Counted from the stretch's first letter, positions 1 through 11,289 are shown. The stretch is 59,409 bases of DNA from Streptomyces benahoarensis (GCF_007280575.1 NZ_VKJP01000005.1:1-59409); one strand, 5' to 3'. Translations and numbers: made by a program. The notes: a model not told the origin generated them from the letters alone.

Positions 1-1
1 C

Positions 2-2503
<2,502 letters not shown>

Positions 2504-2549
2504 GCCCTCCTCTGCCCGCTGTCCCATCCATCCACCGAAGGAAGCAGAC

Positions 2550-3422
2550 ATGGAGCAGTACGAACTCGACGCCATCGAGCGCCTCACCACCCGGCCCGCC
2601 AGGGAGTACCGGACCCTTGAGGTCGCTCCGCTCACGCCGGTGATCGGCGCCGAGGTGTCGGGGGTCGACCTGACCAGGGAACTCCCGGACGACCAACTCG
2701 CCGAGATCAAGGCCGCGTTCCTCGACCACCACGTCCTGGTCCTGCGGGATCAGGACATCAGCCCCGAGGACCACCTGCGGTTCGCCGCCCACTTCGGTGA
2801 GCTGCGGCCGGTGAACCCGCCGCCGGTCGACGGGGACCCGCACATCCTGGAGATCGTCACCGCCCCCGGCGCGGAGGACGTGGCGGGCAACGCCTGGCAC
2901 GCGGACGGCACCGCCGACGCCGAGCCGTCGCTCGGGTCGATGCTGCACGTCCTGAACCCCCCGGAGGGCGGCAGCGGCGGCGACACCCTCTTCGCCAACA
3001 TGCACCTGGCGTACGACATGCTCTCCCCGACGATGCGCGGACTCCTCGACGGGCTGACCTCGATCCATGACGGTCTGCTCGCGTTCGGGAACCGGCCGAT
3101 ACCGAAGGGGCACATCACGTCGAGGAGCGAGCATCCCGTGGTGGTGCGCCACCCGGAGACCGACCGCAAGATCCTCTACGTCAACCCGATCTACACCCAG
3201 CGGATCCCGCAGCTGTCGGAGCCGGAGAGCCAGGCCCTGCTGGACATGCTCTACCGGACGACGGCGGGACGGCCACTGCTGCACTGCCGGGTGCGCTGGG
3301 CGCCCCACACCCTGGTGTTCTGGGACAACCGCTGTGTGCAGCACCACGTGTCGTACGACTACTACCCGCTCACCCGCTACGCGCGCCGGGTGGCGATCAA
3401 CGGCGGTCCGCTGAAGGGCTGA
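2550..3422 (+). CDS. TauD/TfdA-family Fe(II)/2-oxoglutarate dioxygenase
   Basis: A 290-residue enzyme, the usual length for the family. The metal facial triad is visible: His117 and Asp119 in WHADGT, and distal His265 in WDNRCVQHH. Arg280 in the C-terminal RYARRVAI is placed to bind the 2-oxoglutarate carboxylate. Such enzymes couple oxidative decarboxylation of 2-oxoglutarate to hydroxylation or desaturation of a substrate in the cytoplasm. The ATG is preceded by GAAGGAAG at 2537-2544. It follows the PKS thioesterase by 46 bp on the same strand, so a tailoring step or starter-unit modification in that pathway is likely. The substrate is unknown; sulfonate use as in true TauD is less likely given the neighbour. 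Confidence 0.9.
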   Translation: MEQYELDAIERLTTRPAREYRTLEVAPLTPVIGAEVSGVDLTRELPDDQLAEIKAAFLDHHVLVLRDQDISPEDHLRFAAHFGELRPVNPPPVDGDPHILEIVTAPGAEDVAGNAWHADGTADAEPSLGSMLHVLNPPEGGSGGDTLFANMHLAYDMLSPTMRGLLDGLTSIHDGLLAFGNRPIPKGHITSRSEHPVVVRHPETDRKILYVNPIYTQRIPQLSEPESQALLDMLYRTTAGRPLLHCRVRWAPHTLVFWDNRCVQHHVSYDYYPLTRYARRVAINGGPLKG

Positions 3423-3434
3423 GACGCGGCAACG

Positions 3435-3473
3435 CCGCCGGGGCGGTGCCGGTCACGCGGCGCCGCCCGGCGG
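3435..3473. terminator. Candidate bidirectional terminator hairpin
   Basis: A GC-rich inverted repeat lies between two convergent genes. The left arm at 3435-3446 pairs with CCGCCCGGCGG at 3463-3473 apart from one bulged G, leaving a 16-nt loop. There is no U-tract, as is common in Streptomyces. Confidence 0.4.
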
Positions 3474-3477
3474 GGGC

Positions 3478-4338
3478 TCAGCGCTCCGCGGTGCCGCCCG
3501 GCCCGGTGAAGTCCGGGCTGCCGAAGTCCGGGCTCGCGAAATCGGGGCTCGTGAAGTGCGGACCGGCGAAATCGGGGCTGGCGAAATCGGGCGCGCTGAA
3601 CCCGGGGCCCGTACGGGGCGGCCGCTGTCCGCCCGGCGTCGACGGCGCGTCCGCCTCCGGCAGGGCCTCCCCCGCGGCCTCGCCCAGCCGGGCCCGCAGG
3701 AACGGCAGCAGGCCGCGCTCGACCAACGCGTTCCGATACGCCGTCAGGGCGCGGTCCACCTCGGCGTCCGCCGCCGAACGGGCGCCCGCCGAGGGACGGT
3801 TGCGGGCCGCGGCCACCAGCATCCACAGCAGGCCGCAGAGCGTCGCCACCGCCGCGACACCTGCCGCGATCTCCCCCGCGACGATCAGCTCATCCGCGAA
3901 ACGACCGCGCAGTCCGACGCCGCGCAACCCGAAACCGAGCAGCAGGAAGATCGCCGCGGCCACCGCCGCCAGGCCCGGTACGAGGACGCCGAGGGCGGGC
4001 AGCACCCCGCCGGTGGCCCGGGCCGACGGACGGACCGACGGCCGGGCCGGGCGGGACGCGGGGCGGGCGGCGGCGAGGCGGTGGTAGGCGCGGTACTCCT
4101 GCTCCGCGGCGGCGGCGATGGCGGCCACCGAGCGGAGCGCGTCGGCGCGCAGCTGCCCGGCGTCGGGGTCGCCGTCCGCGCGGCGCAGCGCCTCCGCGAT
4201 CTCCCGGGTGGCCAGGGCACTGTCCAGGAGCTGCGGGAAGTCCGCCTCGTCCGGTGGCCGGAACGCTTCGGTCGTCGGCACATCAACCCCCGTGGTCGGT
4301 GCGGTCGGAAGGAGGGTGCGGGCTCTCTCGTCAGCCAC
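3478..4338 (-). CDS. Two-TM membrane protein with C-terminal SPDF pentapeptide repeats, function unknown
   Basis: The start chosen is the GTG at 4338-4336, which overlaps the tatA stop by eight bases, giving 286 residues. A longer reading from 4539 would run through tatA and has a proline/arginine-rich shadow composition. The cytoplasmic or linker N-terminus carries a short helical stretch (about residues 35-90). Two hydrophobic segments follow (about 111-137 and 150-178), then a helical region and a C-terminal tail. That tail has six five-residue repeats of the form xSPDF at residues 248-277. The overlap suggests translational coupling to TatA, so a role linked to Tat export is possible but not shown. 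I do not recognise a named family. Confidence 0.75.
   Translation of the reverse strand: MADERARTLLPTAPTTGVDVPTTEAFRPPDEADFPQLLDSALATREIAEALRRADGDPDAGQLRADALRSVAAIAAAAEQEYRAYHRLAAARPASRPARPSVRPSARATGGVLPALGVLVPGLAAVAAAIFLLLGFGLRGVGLRGRFADELIVAGEIAAGVAAVATLCGLLWMLVAAARNRPSAGARSAADAEVDRALTAYRNALVERGLLPFLRARLGEAAGEALPEADAPSTPGGQRPPRTGPGFSAPDFASPDFAGPHFTSPDFASPDFGSPDFTGPGGTAER
3508..3597 (-). repeat. Six 15-bp units encoding (A/S/G/T)xP(D/H)F pentapeptides
   Basis: Six consecutive 15-bp units in the 3' end of the preceding membrane-protein gene encode SAPDF, ASPDF, AGPHF, TSPDF, ASPDF and GSPDF. The DNA copies are imperfect, so this is an established protein repeat rather than a fresh slippage tract. 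Confidence 0.85.
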
Positions 4339-4744
4339 CGCCGGTCCCCCGGTCGGTGACGGGCACGGCGGCCGGGGCGGCGTCGCCGGACGCGGCGGGC
4401 CGGGCGGCGCCCGGCGCGGCCAGGGTGGGCGCGGCGGGTGCGGCCGGGCCACCGGACGCGTGGGCCGGTGCGGAGGCGGCGGGCGCCTGCTCCGGGGCGG
4501 GCGCGGCGGTGGCGGTCGTACCGGCCGCAGGGAAGACACCGGAGGAGGAGGCGGGATCCCCGGGGCCGGGCGGCGGCCCCGCGCCCGCGTCGTCGTTCTT
4601 CATCGCCTTGGTCTCGCTCTTGAGGATCCGCAGGGATTTACCCAACGCGCGTGCGGTGTCGGGAAGTCTGCGGGACCCGAAGAGCAGGATCACCACGATT
4701 CCCACGATCAGCAGGTGCCAGGGCTCCAGTCCGTTGCGCAGCAT
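4331..4744 (-). CDS. tatA: Sec-independent protein translocase subunit TatA
   Basis: The start is the ATG at 4744, preceded by a GAGAGG-type ribosome site; the 23 residues upstream from a TTG look non-coding. The 137-residue product begins MLRNGLEPWH, followed by one TM helix (about residues 9-21). Next come the FGSRRLPD hinge and an amphipathic helix (ARALGKSLRILKSE), the TatA/E hallmark. The rest is an Ala/Pro-rich low-complexity tail. TatA oligomerises in the membrane to form the translocation path for folded Tat substrates. The tail is longer than in E. coli TatA but common in actinomycetes. No tatB or tatC is nearby. The downstream gene overlaps its stop codon. Confidence 0.9.
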   Translation of the reverse strand: MLRNGLEPWHLLIVGIVVILLFGSRRLPDTARALGKSLRILKSETKAMKNDDAGAGPPPGPGDPASSSGVFPAAGTTATAAPAPEQAPAASAPAHASGGPAAPAAPTLAAPGAARPAASGDAAPAAVPVTDRGTGGG

Positions 4745-4881
4745 CGCCGCCGCCTCTCGGATTGCCGGGTCTCCGGTGGAACACCACCGGCCTTTACTTG
4801 CTACATTGCGCAACTATACAACTTTGGGCGGGGCGAACCTCCTTCCCCGCAGGAAAAATCCGGGCAATTGAGGGTGCACAC

Positions 4882-6408
4882 GTGACAGGCAGCCATTCGG
4901 CACGCGACGGACGCCGTAACGGGGACAACGCCGCCCGGGGACGCCGCAGGCGCAGGCGCAGCAAGGCCCGGATAGCCGGGGTGACGGCCGCGTCCTTCGT
5001 GGTCCTGCTGGCCGCCGGGGCCGGATGGCTCTATTACCGGCTCGACGGCAACATCACGACCTTCGGCGCCGACGGCGTCAGCCGCGACCGCCCCACCGCG
5101 AACACCGGCGGCAGCAACGTCCTCGTCATCGGTTCCGACTCCCGCTCCGGCAAGAACAGCGAACTGGGCGGCGGCGAGGGCGATGTGGGCCGCTCCGACA
5201 CCGCGTTCCTGCTGCACATCTACGGCGACCGCAAGCACGCCCTCGCGGTGTCCATCCCCCGCGACGCCCTCGTCGACATCCCGCCCTGCAGGCGCCCTGA
5301 CGGTTCCTGGACCCAGCCGCGCAGCAACACGATGTTCAACTCGGCGTTCACCGTGGGCGAGACGGCCCAGGGCAACCCCGCCTGCACCCAGAACACCGTC
5401 GAGAAGCTGACCGGGGTGCGTGTCGACCACACCGTCGTCGTCGACTTCAACGGCTTCGCCAAGATGACCGAAGCCGTCGGCGGCGTCCCCGTCTGCGTAC
5501 CGCAGGACGTCTACCAGGGCGATCTCAACCCGAACCGCGGCTCACGCGGCGAACGGATCTTCACCAAGGGCCCGCAGACCGTCGAAGGCCGCAAGGCGCT
5601 GGACTACGTACGGCTGCGGCACGGCATCGGCGACGGCTCCGACATCGGGCGGATCAAGCGGCAACAAGCGTTCGTCTCCGGGCTGATACGCAAGATCAAG
5701 GAGCAGGGAGTCAACCCCACCACGCTGCTGCCGCTCGCCAACGCGGCCACCGAATCCCTCACCGTCGACCCGGAGCTGGGCAGCGCCCAGAAACTCCTGT
5801 CGTTCGCGATGTCGCTCAAGGACATCGATCTGCACAACACCGCGTTCGTCACCGTGCCCTGGCGCTATCAGGGCGCCCGGGTCGCGATCGTGCACCCCGC
5901 CGCCGACTCCCTCTGGGCGTCCCTGCGCGCCGACCGCACCCTCGACGGCAAGGACGCCGCCGGGGCGGGCGGCCCGAAGAAGAACGACGAGCCCACCGCA
6001 CCCGCGTCCGAGGGGCCCATCTCCGGCGCCGGGATCGACGTCACCGTCCTCAACGGCACCCATGCCACCGGTCTTGGCTCCCGCGTCGCGGACACCCTGC
6101 GTTCCTCGGGCTTCACCGTCGTCGCCACCACCACCGCGCCGACCCAGGACCACACCACCACGCTGATCTCCTACGGCCCCGGCCAGGAGCAACAGGCCCG
6201 CACCACCGCCCGGCTCTTCCCCGGCGCGGAACTCCACGAGGGGTCCGCGCCCGGCATCGCCGTCACCCTGGGCAGCTCGTACAGCGAGCAGCCCGCGCCC
6301 GGCGCCACCGCCTCGTCGCCGTCCGCGGACGGCACGGTGCCCTCGGAGGTCAGCGACGACGCCCGCACCGCCGATGACGATGCCTGCGCGAAGCTGTCGT
6401 ACGGCTGA
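4882..6408 (+). CDS. LytR-CpsA-Psr (LCP) family cell-wall glycopolymer ligase
   Basis: The GTG at 4882 is chosen because the protein then opens with a basic cytoplasmic tail and one TM helix (about residues 30-52). The gene product is 508 residues. The extracytoplasmic LCP domain shows VLVIGSDSR, a SDTAFLLHI strand, SIPRDALVDIP and the signature YVRLRHGIGDGSDIGRIKRQQ spread near residues 245-270. These Arg and Asp residues bind the polyprenyl pyrophosphate substrate in the family. A LytR_C domain follows (about residues 380-470, starting at GIDVTVLNGT). LCP enzymes transfer teichoic acids or other glycopolymers to peptidoglycan. It is transcribed divergently from tatA, with about 137 bp between starts. 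Confidence 0.93.
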   Translation: MTGSHSARDGRRNGDNAARGRRRRRRSKARIAGVTAASFVVLLAAGAGWLYYRLDGNITTFGADGVSRDRPTANTGGSNVLVIGSDSRSGKNSELGGGEGDVGRSDTAFLLHIYGDRKHALAVSIPRDALVDIPPCRRPDGSWTQPRSNTMFNSAFTVGETAQGNPACTQNTVEKLTGVRVDHTVVVDFNGFAKMTEAVGGVPVCVPQDVYQGDLNPNRGSRGERIFTKGPQTVEGRKALDYVRLRHGIGDGSDIGRIKRQQAFVSGLIRKIKEQGVNPTTLLPLANAATESLTVDPELGSAQKLLSFAMSLKDIDLHNTAFVTVPWRYQGARVAIVHPAADSLWASLRADRTLDGKDAAGAGGPKKNDEPTAPASEGPISGAGIDVTVLNGTHATGLGSRVADTLRSSGFTVVATTTAPTQDHTTTLISYGPGQEQQARTTARLFPGAELHEGSAPGIAVTLGSSYSEQPAPGATASSPSADGTVPSEVSDDARTADDDACAKLSYG

Positions 6409-6436
6409 CGGGACACGCGGGCCGGGCCCCGTCCGG

Positions 6437-9097
6437 TCAGCGCGTGCCCGGCAGGTACCGCCGCCGCGCCGCCGCCAGCGCCGTCCCGTACAGCGCGAGG
6501 ACGGCGGCGAGCAGCGCGTAGTACAGCGGCGGCGGTGCCGCCAGGCTCAGCGGCGGCCCCAGCGGGGAGAGCGGCAGCAGCAGACCGATGACGGCGAGGC
6601 CCGCCGCGGCGCACGGGACCGGCCCCGGGCGGCCCCGCACGGTGAGGTGCCCGGCGCGCAGCAACAGCATCACCAGCGCCTGGGTGAAGAGGTTCTCGGT
6701 GAACCACGCGGCGTGGAACACCTCCTCACCGCGGGCGCCGGAGGTGTGCAGGGCCACCGCGAGGGCGGCGAACGTCGCCAGGTCCGCGGCGGCGTTGATC
6801 AGCCCGAACACCGTGATGAACCGCAGGAAGGCCCGTGGCCGCAGCGCCGCGGGCCCGCGCAGCACGCCGTCGCCCGGCCGGTCCAGGGCGAAGGCCAGCT
6901 GGGCGGCGTCGAAGCAGAGGTTCTGCACCAGGACCTGCGCGGGCAGCATCGGCAGGAACGACAGCAGCAGCCCGGCGCCGAGCATCGCGAGGACGTTGCC
7001 GAGGTTGGACGACAGGGTGATGCGCAGATACGCGGCGAGGGAGCCGCTGCTGTACCGGCCGGCGGCGACGGCCCGGCCGATGGCGGTGAGGTCCTTCTCC
7101 GCCAGCACCACATCGGCGCCCTCCCGCGCCACCGTCACCGCGCCGCGCGGGGTGATGCCGACGTCGGCGGCGTGCAGCGCGGGAACGTCGTTGACGCCGT
7201 CGCCGAGGAAGCCGGTGACCTGCCCGGCCTCGCGCAGCGCGGCGACGATCCGGGCCTTGTCGGCGGGGGTGCAGCGGGCCACGACGGTGGCACCGTCGAC
7301 GGCCGCGGCGAGCTCCGGGCCGTCCAGCTCCGCCAGCGCCCCGGCGGTCAGCACCTCGCCGGGGTCGAGGCCCAGGTCCCGGCAGGCGCGGGCGGCGGTG
7401 CCCGGGTGGTCACCGGTGAGGATCTTGACGCGGATGCCGCGCCGGGCCAGGACGCCGAGCGCGTCGGCGGCCGACGGGGCGAGGGCGTCGCGCAGTGCGA
7501 CGAAGCCGAGGAGGGTCAGGCCCCGCAGATCGGCCTCGCGGTACGCGCCGGTGCGGGCGGGGCGGTCCGCGACGGCGACGGCCAGCAGCCGCAGCCCCTC
7601 GTCCGTCTCCCGCGCCACCCGGGCGAGCAGCCGCGCCCGCTCGGCGTCGTCCAGTTCGGTGCCGGCACCGTCACCGCCGGTGCCGCGCGCCCGGGCGCAG
7701 CGGGCGAGGACGTCCTCGGCCGCGCCCTTGACGACGAGGGTGTGGGTGCCGAGCGCACCGGGGCGGCGGACGACGGCGGCGGCGAGCCGGTGCACCGGGT
7801 CGAAGGGGAGCGCCGCGACGCCGTCGTAGGCGAGCGGGTCGGCGCCCGCCTCGTCCGCGGCGGCGAGTACGGCCTCGTCGAGGGTGTCCGGGGCGGGGAG
7901 TTCGGCGAGTTCGAGGGTCCAGAAGCTGCCCACCGCGGCCCAGCGCAGCACGCCCGGGTCGGGACGGCCCCGGGCGTCCACGGACCGTTCGACCAGCGGC
8001 CGGTCCTGGGTGAGGGTGCCGGTCTTGTCGAGGCAGAGGACCTGCATCGCGCCGAGGTCGTGGAGGGCCGGGAGCCGTTTGACGATCACGCCGCCGGTGC
8101 GGGCGAGCGTCGCGGCGCCGCGGGCCAGCGTCGCGGTGACGACGACCGGCAGCATCTCCGGGGTCAGTCCGACGGCGACCGCCACCGCGAACGGCAGGGT
8201 CTCCAGGCCCCGCCCGCGCACCGCCGCGTTCGCCATCAGGACCAGCGGCGGGGTCAGCAGCATGAAGCGGATGAGGGTCCAGGCGATGCCGTGGACGGAG
8301 CGGTCGAAGGCGGTCTCGGCGCGCCGCCGCCCGAGGGCGCGGTACGCGGTGGCGAAGCGGGTGGCGGCGCCGGTGGCGACGACCAGTCCGGTGCCGCTGC
8401 CGGTGGCGACGCTGCTGCCCTGGAAACACAGGTGCGGCGGATCCGCGTCCCCGCCGTCCGGCGGATCGTCCACGGCGTGCTTGGCCACCGGGGCGGACTC
8501 GCCGGTCAGCGACGCCTGGTGGACGGTCAGCCCGTTCGCCCGCAGCAGCCGCAGGTCCGCGGGGACCAGATCGCCGGGGCCCAGCCGCACCACATCGCCG
8601 ACGACCAGCTCCTCGACGGGGATCTCCCGTACCCGGGGCGGGGCGTCGTCGTCCGGGCGCCGCTGCACCGCCGCCGTGGTGGCGACCATCTCGCGCAGCG
8701 CCGCCATCGCGCGTCCGGCGTGCGCCTCACCGGCCGAGCGAAGCACACAGCTCACCACGACCAGCACCGTGATCACGCAGGCGGTGCCCCAGGACGCCAC
8801 GGCCGCCGAGACCAGGCCGAGGCAGAGCAGTACGGCGGTGAACGGATCGCGCAGGCTGCGCAGGAACCGGCGCGGCCAGGACGGCGTGCGCCAGGCGGGG
8901 ACGGTGTTCTCGCCGTCGCGGGCGAGCCGGGCATCGGCCTCGTTCTCGGTGAGGCCGCGCGGTCCGCTCGCCAGGCGGCGCATCAGCTGGAGCGGGGTGA
9001 GGGCGGCGCCGTCCCCGGCGCCCGGGGTCAGGTCGGCGGGCGCCTCCCGGGGGCCGGGCGGGTGGCCGGTGCCCGGTGCCGCGTCGGTCTCAGGCAC
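6437..9097 (-). CDS. MgtA-like P-type ATPase (P3B), probable Mg2+ or other cation importer
   Basis: A full-length 886-residue P-type ATPase. Motifs in order are TGES in the actuator domain, VGLTPEMLP in TM4, DKTGTLTQD with phosphorylated Asp357, KGAAEDVL for nucleotide binding, TGD and GDGVNDVPAL. The runs LTPEMLP and HDLGAMQVLCLDKTG are closest to MgtA/MgtB-type enzymes rather than CopA, ZntA or KdpB. About ten TM segments are predicted. The GTG at 9097 overlaps the stop of the upstream arsR-like gene by eight bases, so the pair should be translationally coupled and autoregulated. Substrate assignment to Mg2+ is by family; the ArsR partner leaves other metals open. Confidence 0.88.
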   Translation of the reverse strand: MPETDAAPGTGHPPGPREAPADLTPGAGDGAALTPLQLMRRLASGPRGLTENEADARLARDGENTVPAWRTPSWPRRFLRSLRDPFTAVLLCLGLVSAAVASWGTACVITVLVVVSCVLRSAGEAHAGRAMAALREMVATTAAVQRRPDDDAPPRVREIPVEELVVGDVVRLGPGDLVPADLRLLRANGLTVHQASLTGESAPVAKHAVDDPPDGGDADPPHLCFQGSSVATGSGTGLVVATGAATRFATAYRALGRRRAETAFDRSVHGIAWTLIRFMLLTPPLVLMANAAVRGRGLETLPFAVAVAVGLTPEMLPVVVTATLARGAATLARTGGVIVKRLPALHDLGAMQVLCLDKTGTLTQDRPLVERSVDARGRPDPGVLRWAAVGSFWTLELAELPAPDTLDEAVLAAADEAGADPLAYDGVAALPFDPVHRLAAAVVRRPGALGTHTLVVKGAAEDVLARCARARGTGGDGAGTELDDAERARLLARVARETDEGLRLLAVAVADRPARTGAYREADLRGLTLLGFVALRDALAPSAADALGVLARRGIRVKILTGDHPGTAARACRDLGLDPGEVLTAGALAELDGPELAAAVDGATVVARCTPADKARIVAALREAGQVTGFLGDGVNDVPALHAADVGITPRGAVTVAREGADVVLAEKDLTAIGRAVAAGRYSSGSLAAYLRITLSSNLGNVLAMLGAGLLLSFLPMLPAQVLVQNLCFDAAQLAFALDRPGDGVLRGPAALRPRAFLRFITVFGLINAAADLATFAALAVALHTSGARGEEVFHAAWFTENLFTQALVMLLLRAGHLTVRGRPGPVPCAAAGLAVIGLLLPLSPLGPPLSLAAPPPLYYALLAAVLALYGTALAAARRRYLPGTR

Positions 9098-9446
9098 CGA
9101 AGCGGCGGGCGCGGGACGCGTGCTGCCCGCCGCGGTCGGCGAGCCGACCGACGAGGAGCCGTACGACGGCCACCACATCGGGGTCGTCGACGAGGTAGAC
9201 GACGCGGCGGCCCTCGCGGCGCGAGCGGACCAGACCGGCCAGTTTCAGCTTGGACAGATGCTGGCTGACGGCGGGCAGCGCGCCGCCGACGCGCTCCGCG
9301 AGGCCGCTGACGTCGCTCTCGCCCTGGGTCAGCGCCCAGACGAGGTGCAGCCGCGGCGGCGAGGCCAGCAGGCCGAACATCGCGGCCGCCTCGGCCAGCA
9401 CCTCGGCGGACGGATCCGCCCCGCCACCCTCGATGCCCCTTGCCAC
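9090..9446 (-). CDS. ArsR/SmtB-family transcriptional regulator
   Basis: A 118-residue winged-helix protein starting at the GTG at 9446, with GGAGAC upstream. The recognition region GGALPAVSQHLSKLKLAGLV is the typical ArsR helix-turn-helix, followed by the beta-wing SRREGRRVVYLVDD. The ELCVCDL cysteine pair of arsenic or cadmium sensors is absent; the corresponding helix reads GESDVSGLAERV. The C-terminal helix has DDPDV and one His (QHASR), a partial match to the alpha-5 metal site of SmtB/CzrA-type sensors. It overlaps the P-type ATPase gene by eight bases and probably represses the pair until its ligand binds. Confidence 0.9.
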   Translation of the reverse strand: MARGIEGGGADPSAEVLAEAAAMFGLLASPPRLHLVWALTQGESDVSGLAERVGGALPAVSQHLSKLKLAGLVRSRREGRRVVYLVDDPDVVAVVRLLVGRLADRGGQHASRARRFGA

Positions 9447-9473
9447 TGCCGTCTCCGTCCCCCTGGGCGTATG

Positions 9474-9486
9474 CCTCGTATCGAGG
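9474..9486. promoter_or_regulatory. Candidate ArsR operator (CCTCG-TAT-CGAGG)
   Basis: A perfect 5-3-5 inverted repeat lies 28 bp upstream of the arsR-like start. On the minus strand a TAGACT-like -10 box lies just beyond it, so a repressor here would overlap the transcription start. The position fits autoregulation; the sequence match alone is short. Confidence 0.4.
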
Positions 9487-9614
9487 GGACAGTCTAGGGC
9501 GGCCGGGCGCAGGGGCGCCGGTCGGTGCAACGTCCGTGCAACCCGGCGGCGGGTTGGCTGGGCGGCGGCCCCACGCGGGAGCGGCCCCGGGGGCCACGGA
9601 CGGAGGGACCGCGG

Positions 9615-10028
9615 ATGGACGAGGCGGGGAACGGGCCGGACGGCGCGGTGACGCGGGTGGCGGTGACGGAGGCGGCCGCCGGTCTGCTGCGGCGGCTGCG
9701 GGCGGCGCACGGGCCGTTGATGTTCCACCAGTCCGGCGGCTGCTGCGACGGCAGCGCACCGATGTGCTTCCCGGCCGGGGAGTTCCGCACCGGCGCATCG
9801 GACGTGCTGCTGGAGCGGTTGACGGTGGCCGGGGTGGCGGAGCCGGTGGAGTTCTGGATGGCCGCCGATCAGTTCGCCCGCTGGCGTCACACCCGGCTGA
9901 TCGTGGACGTCGTCCCGGGCCGCGGCAGCGGCTTCTCGCTGGAGGCGCCGGAGGGGGTGCGGTTCCTGATCCGCTCGCGGCTGCTGAACGCGGCGGAGGA
10001 AGGGCGGCCGGGCGGCGCGGAGGGGTGA
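9615..10028 (+). CDS. DUF779 family protein
   Basis: A 137-residue protein starting at the ATG at 9615, with GGAGGG at 9602-9607 as ribosome site. The family signature FHQSGGCCDGSAPMC is present, including the adjacent Cys pair and a third Cys. The family is usually encoded beside NAD-dependent aldehyde dehydrogenases and may help detoxify aldehydes, but its biochemical role is not established. No aldehyde dehydrogenase gene is in the window. It is divergent from the arsR-like gene. Confidence 0.9.
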   Translation: MDEAGNGPDGAVTRVAVTEAAAGLLRRLRAAHGPLMFHQSGGCCDGSAPMCFPAGEFRTGASDVLLERLTVAGVAEPVEFWMAADQFARWRHTRLIVDVVPGRGSGFSLEAPEGVRFLIRSRLLNAAEEGRPGGAEG

Positions 10029-10181
10029 CCGGGACGGCCACGGCGGGCGCTGCGGCGTCCGGCTGCGGACATGGCGAGACCCCGCGCACGGGGGATGACG
10101 CGGGGCCTCACTCGGGATAACGGGTCAGGGGCCGTCGAGGTTCCCTTTCCCGGGAAAAATGCCGCAAGAATTTTTCGGCGG

Positions 10182-11129
10182 TCACGCCTCGTCGTCGACC
10201 AGGCGCTCCAGCATGTGCTGGAAATCGCCGTCCACGACCACCCGCAGCCCCGCCCCGTCCGGCTCACTGAGCGGCGTCATCACGCCCCGGCGCCACCAGA
10301 ACACATGGGGGCTGATCGCGCCCGCGGCGTCCTGGTGCCCGGCGGCGGCGAACGCGGCCATCGCCTGGAGCGCCGGGATGACCTGGGCGTCGCGGATGCG
10401 GTGGAAGCCGAGCTGGTGGCGGAAGGGCATCGCGACGAGCGCGCCGTCGGCGGTCAGCGGGGTGCCCATGATCCGCTCGACCAGTTCGCCGAGGGCCAGG
10501 ACCCGGCTGGCGGTGAAGAACGAGTCGCCGAACAGCACCTCGAAGGAGGCGCCGTCCGGGCGGCGCACCGTCTCGTGGCCCTCGACCGGCAGGGCACGCA
10601 GATTGTTCATGGCGCGGATCCGCAGCTCGGCGATGTCCCCGACGTCCCGCAGGGAGTCCTCGCTGAGCATCTGCACCGCGTCGGGCAGATCGAGCGCCAG
10701 CACCTCCCGCAGCCCCTCGGCGAGCTCGCGGCCGTAGCGGAACGCGTCGGAGGCGGGCAGGGTCTCCTCGGCGACGACGCGGGGGTAGAGGCAGGCGCGG
10801 ATCTCGTCGGCGGAGAGGATCTCCAGCGGCTGCGGGCCGTCCATGGTGCGCAGGACCTTGCCGACATGGTCGCGGACGAGGCCGGGCCAGCTGCGTTCGC
10901 CGCGGCGGTCGCGGTGGCAGACGGCGGCGAGGTTGCCGAGGCCGAACCGGCGGCCGCCGGAGTCGGCAACGACGCCCGCGTAGACCGTGACCTCCAGGCC
11001 CTGTTCGGCGAACGCCTGGCGGACCTGGGAGCGGAAGACGCCACCCTCCCGGTCCGAGAAGAAGGGGAACTCCCCGTCGCGTGGCAGGTCACGAGGATCC
11101 CGCTTCGGTCCTCGGCGGAACAGGCCCAT
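10182..11129 (-). CDS. YtpQ/DUF1444-like protein of unknown function
   Basis: The start is the ATG at 11129 (MGLFRRG), preceded by GGGAGGA; the twelve codons upstream lack a site of their own. The 315-residue product has no signal peptide or TM segment. Its pattern YPRVV, then NNLRALPVE, FGDSFFTASRVLAL and GALVAMPFRHQLGFHRI resembles Bacillus YtpQ (DUF1444) in order and spacing. This is recalled similarity, not a computed hit. The end of the family, a barrel-like strand region with MTPLSEPDG, is also present. The role is unknown. It is on the same strand as the LPMO gene downstream, but a 160-bp gap and different signals suggest independent transcription. Confidence 0.75.
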   Translation of the reverse strand: MGLFRRGPKRDPRDLPRDGEFPFFSDREGGVFRSQVRQAFAEQGLEVTVYAGVVADSGGRRFGLGNLAAVCHRDRRGERSWPGLVRDHVGKVLRTMDGPQPLEILSADEIRACLYPRVVAEETLPASDAFRYGRELAEGLREVLALDLPDAVQMLSEDSLRDVGDIAELRIRAMNNLRALPVEGHETVRRPDGASFEVLFGDSFFTASRVLALGELVERIMGTPLTADGALVAMPFRHQLGFHRIRDAQVIPALQAMAAFAAAGHQDAAGAISPHVFWWRRGVMTPLSEPDGAGLRVVVDGDFQHMLERLVDDEA

Positions 11130-11233
11130 CTCGTCCTCCCGGCGACGGCCACGTACGACGGCCACAAAGGGCCGATCGTAACGGGTGTGCCGGGGCGCCG
11201 TTCACCGTGTGGTGCGGGGGCGGGGCGCGCGGT

Positions 11234-11274
11234 GCCCGGACGGACGGACCGGAAGCGGAACCGGCCGTCCGGGC
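11234..11274 (-). terminator. Candidate terminator downstream of the LPMO gene
   Basis: GCCCGGACGG at 11234-11243 pairs perfectly with CCGTCCGGGC at 11265-11274 across a 21-nt loop. It lies 16 bp past the LPMO stop codon. Confidence 0.5.
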
Positions 11275-11289
11275 GGTGCGGGTGTGCGG

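Noticed and set aside
4339..4539. N-terminal extension of the two-TM protein through tatA
   Set aside because: The extra 67 residues are Pro/Arg repeats read out of frame within tatA. The GTG overlapping the tatA stop is a better start.
6374..9268. Long plus-strand open frame opposite the P-type ATPase gene
   Set aside because: It overlaps a complete, motif-bearing ATPase on the other strand, and its product is Arg/Gly/Gln-rich low complexity.
10146..10157. TTTCCCGGGAAA palindrome after the DUF779 gene as a terminator or operator
   Set aside because: Only 12 bp, no flanking stem, and no matching position relative to a promoter. It was noted only for its identity with the core of the 48-bp terminator.
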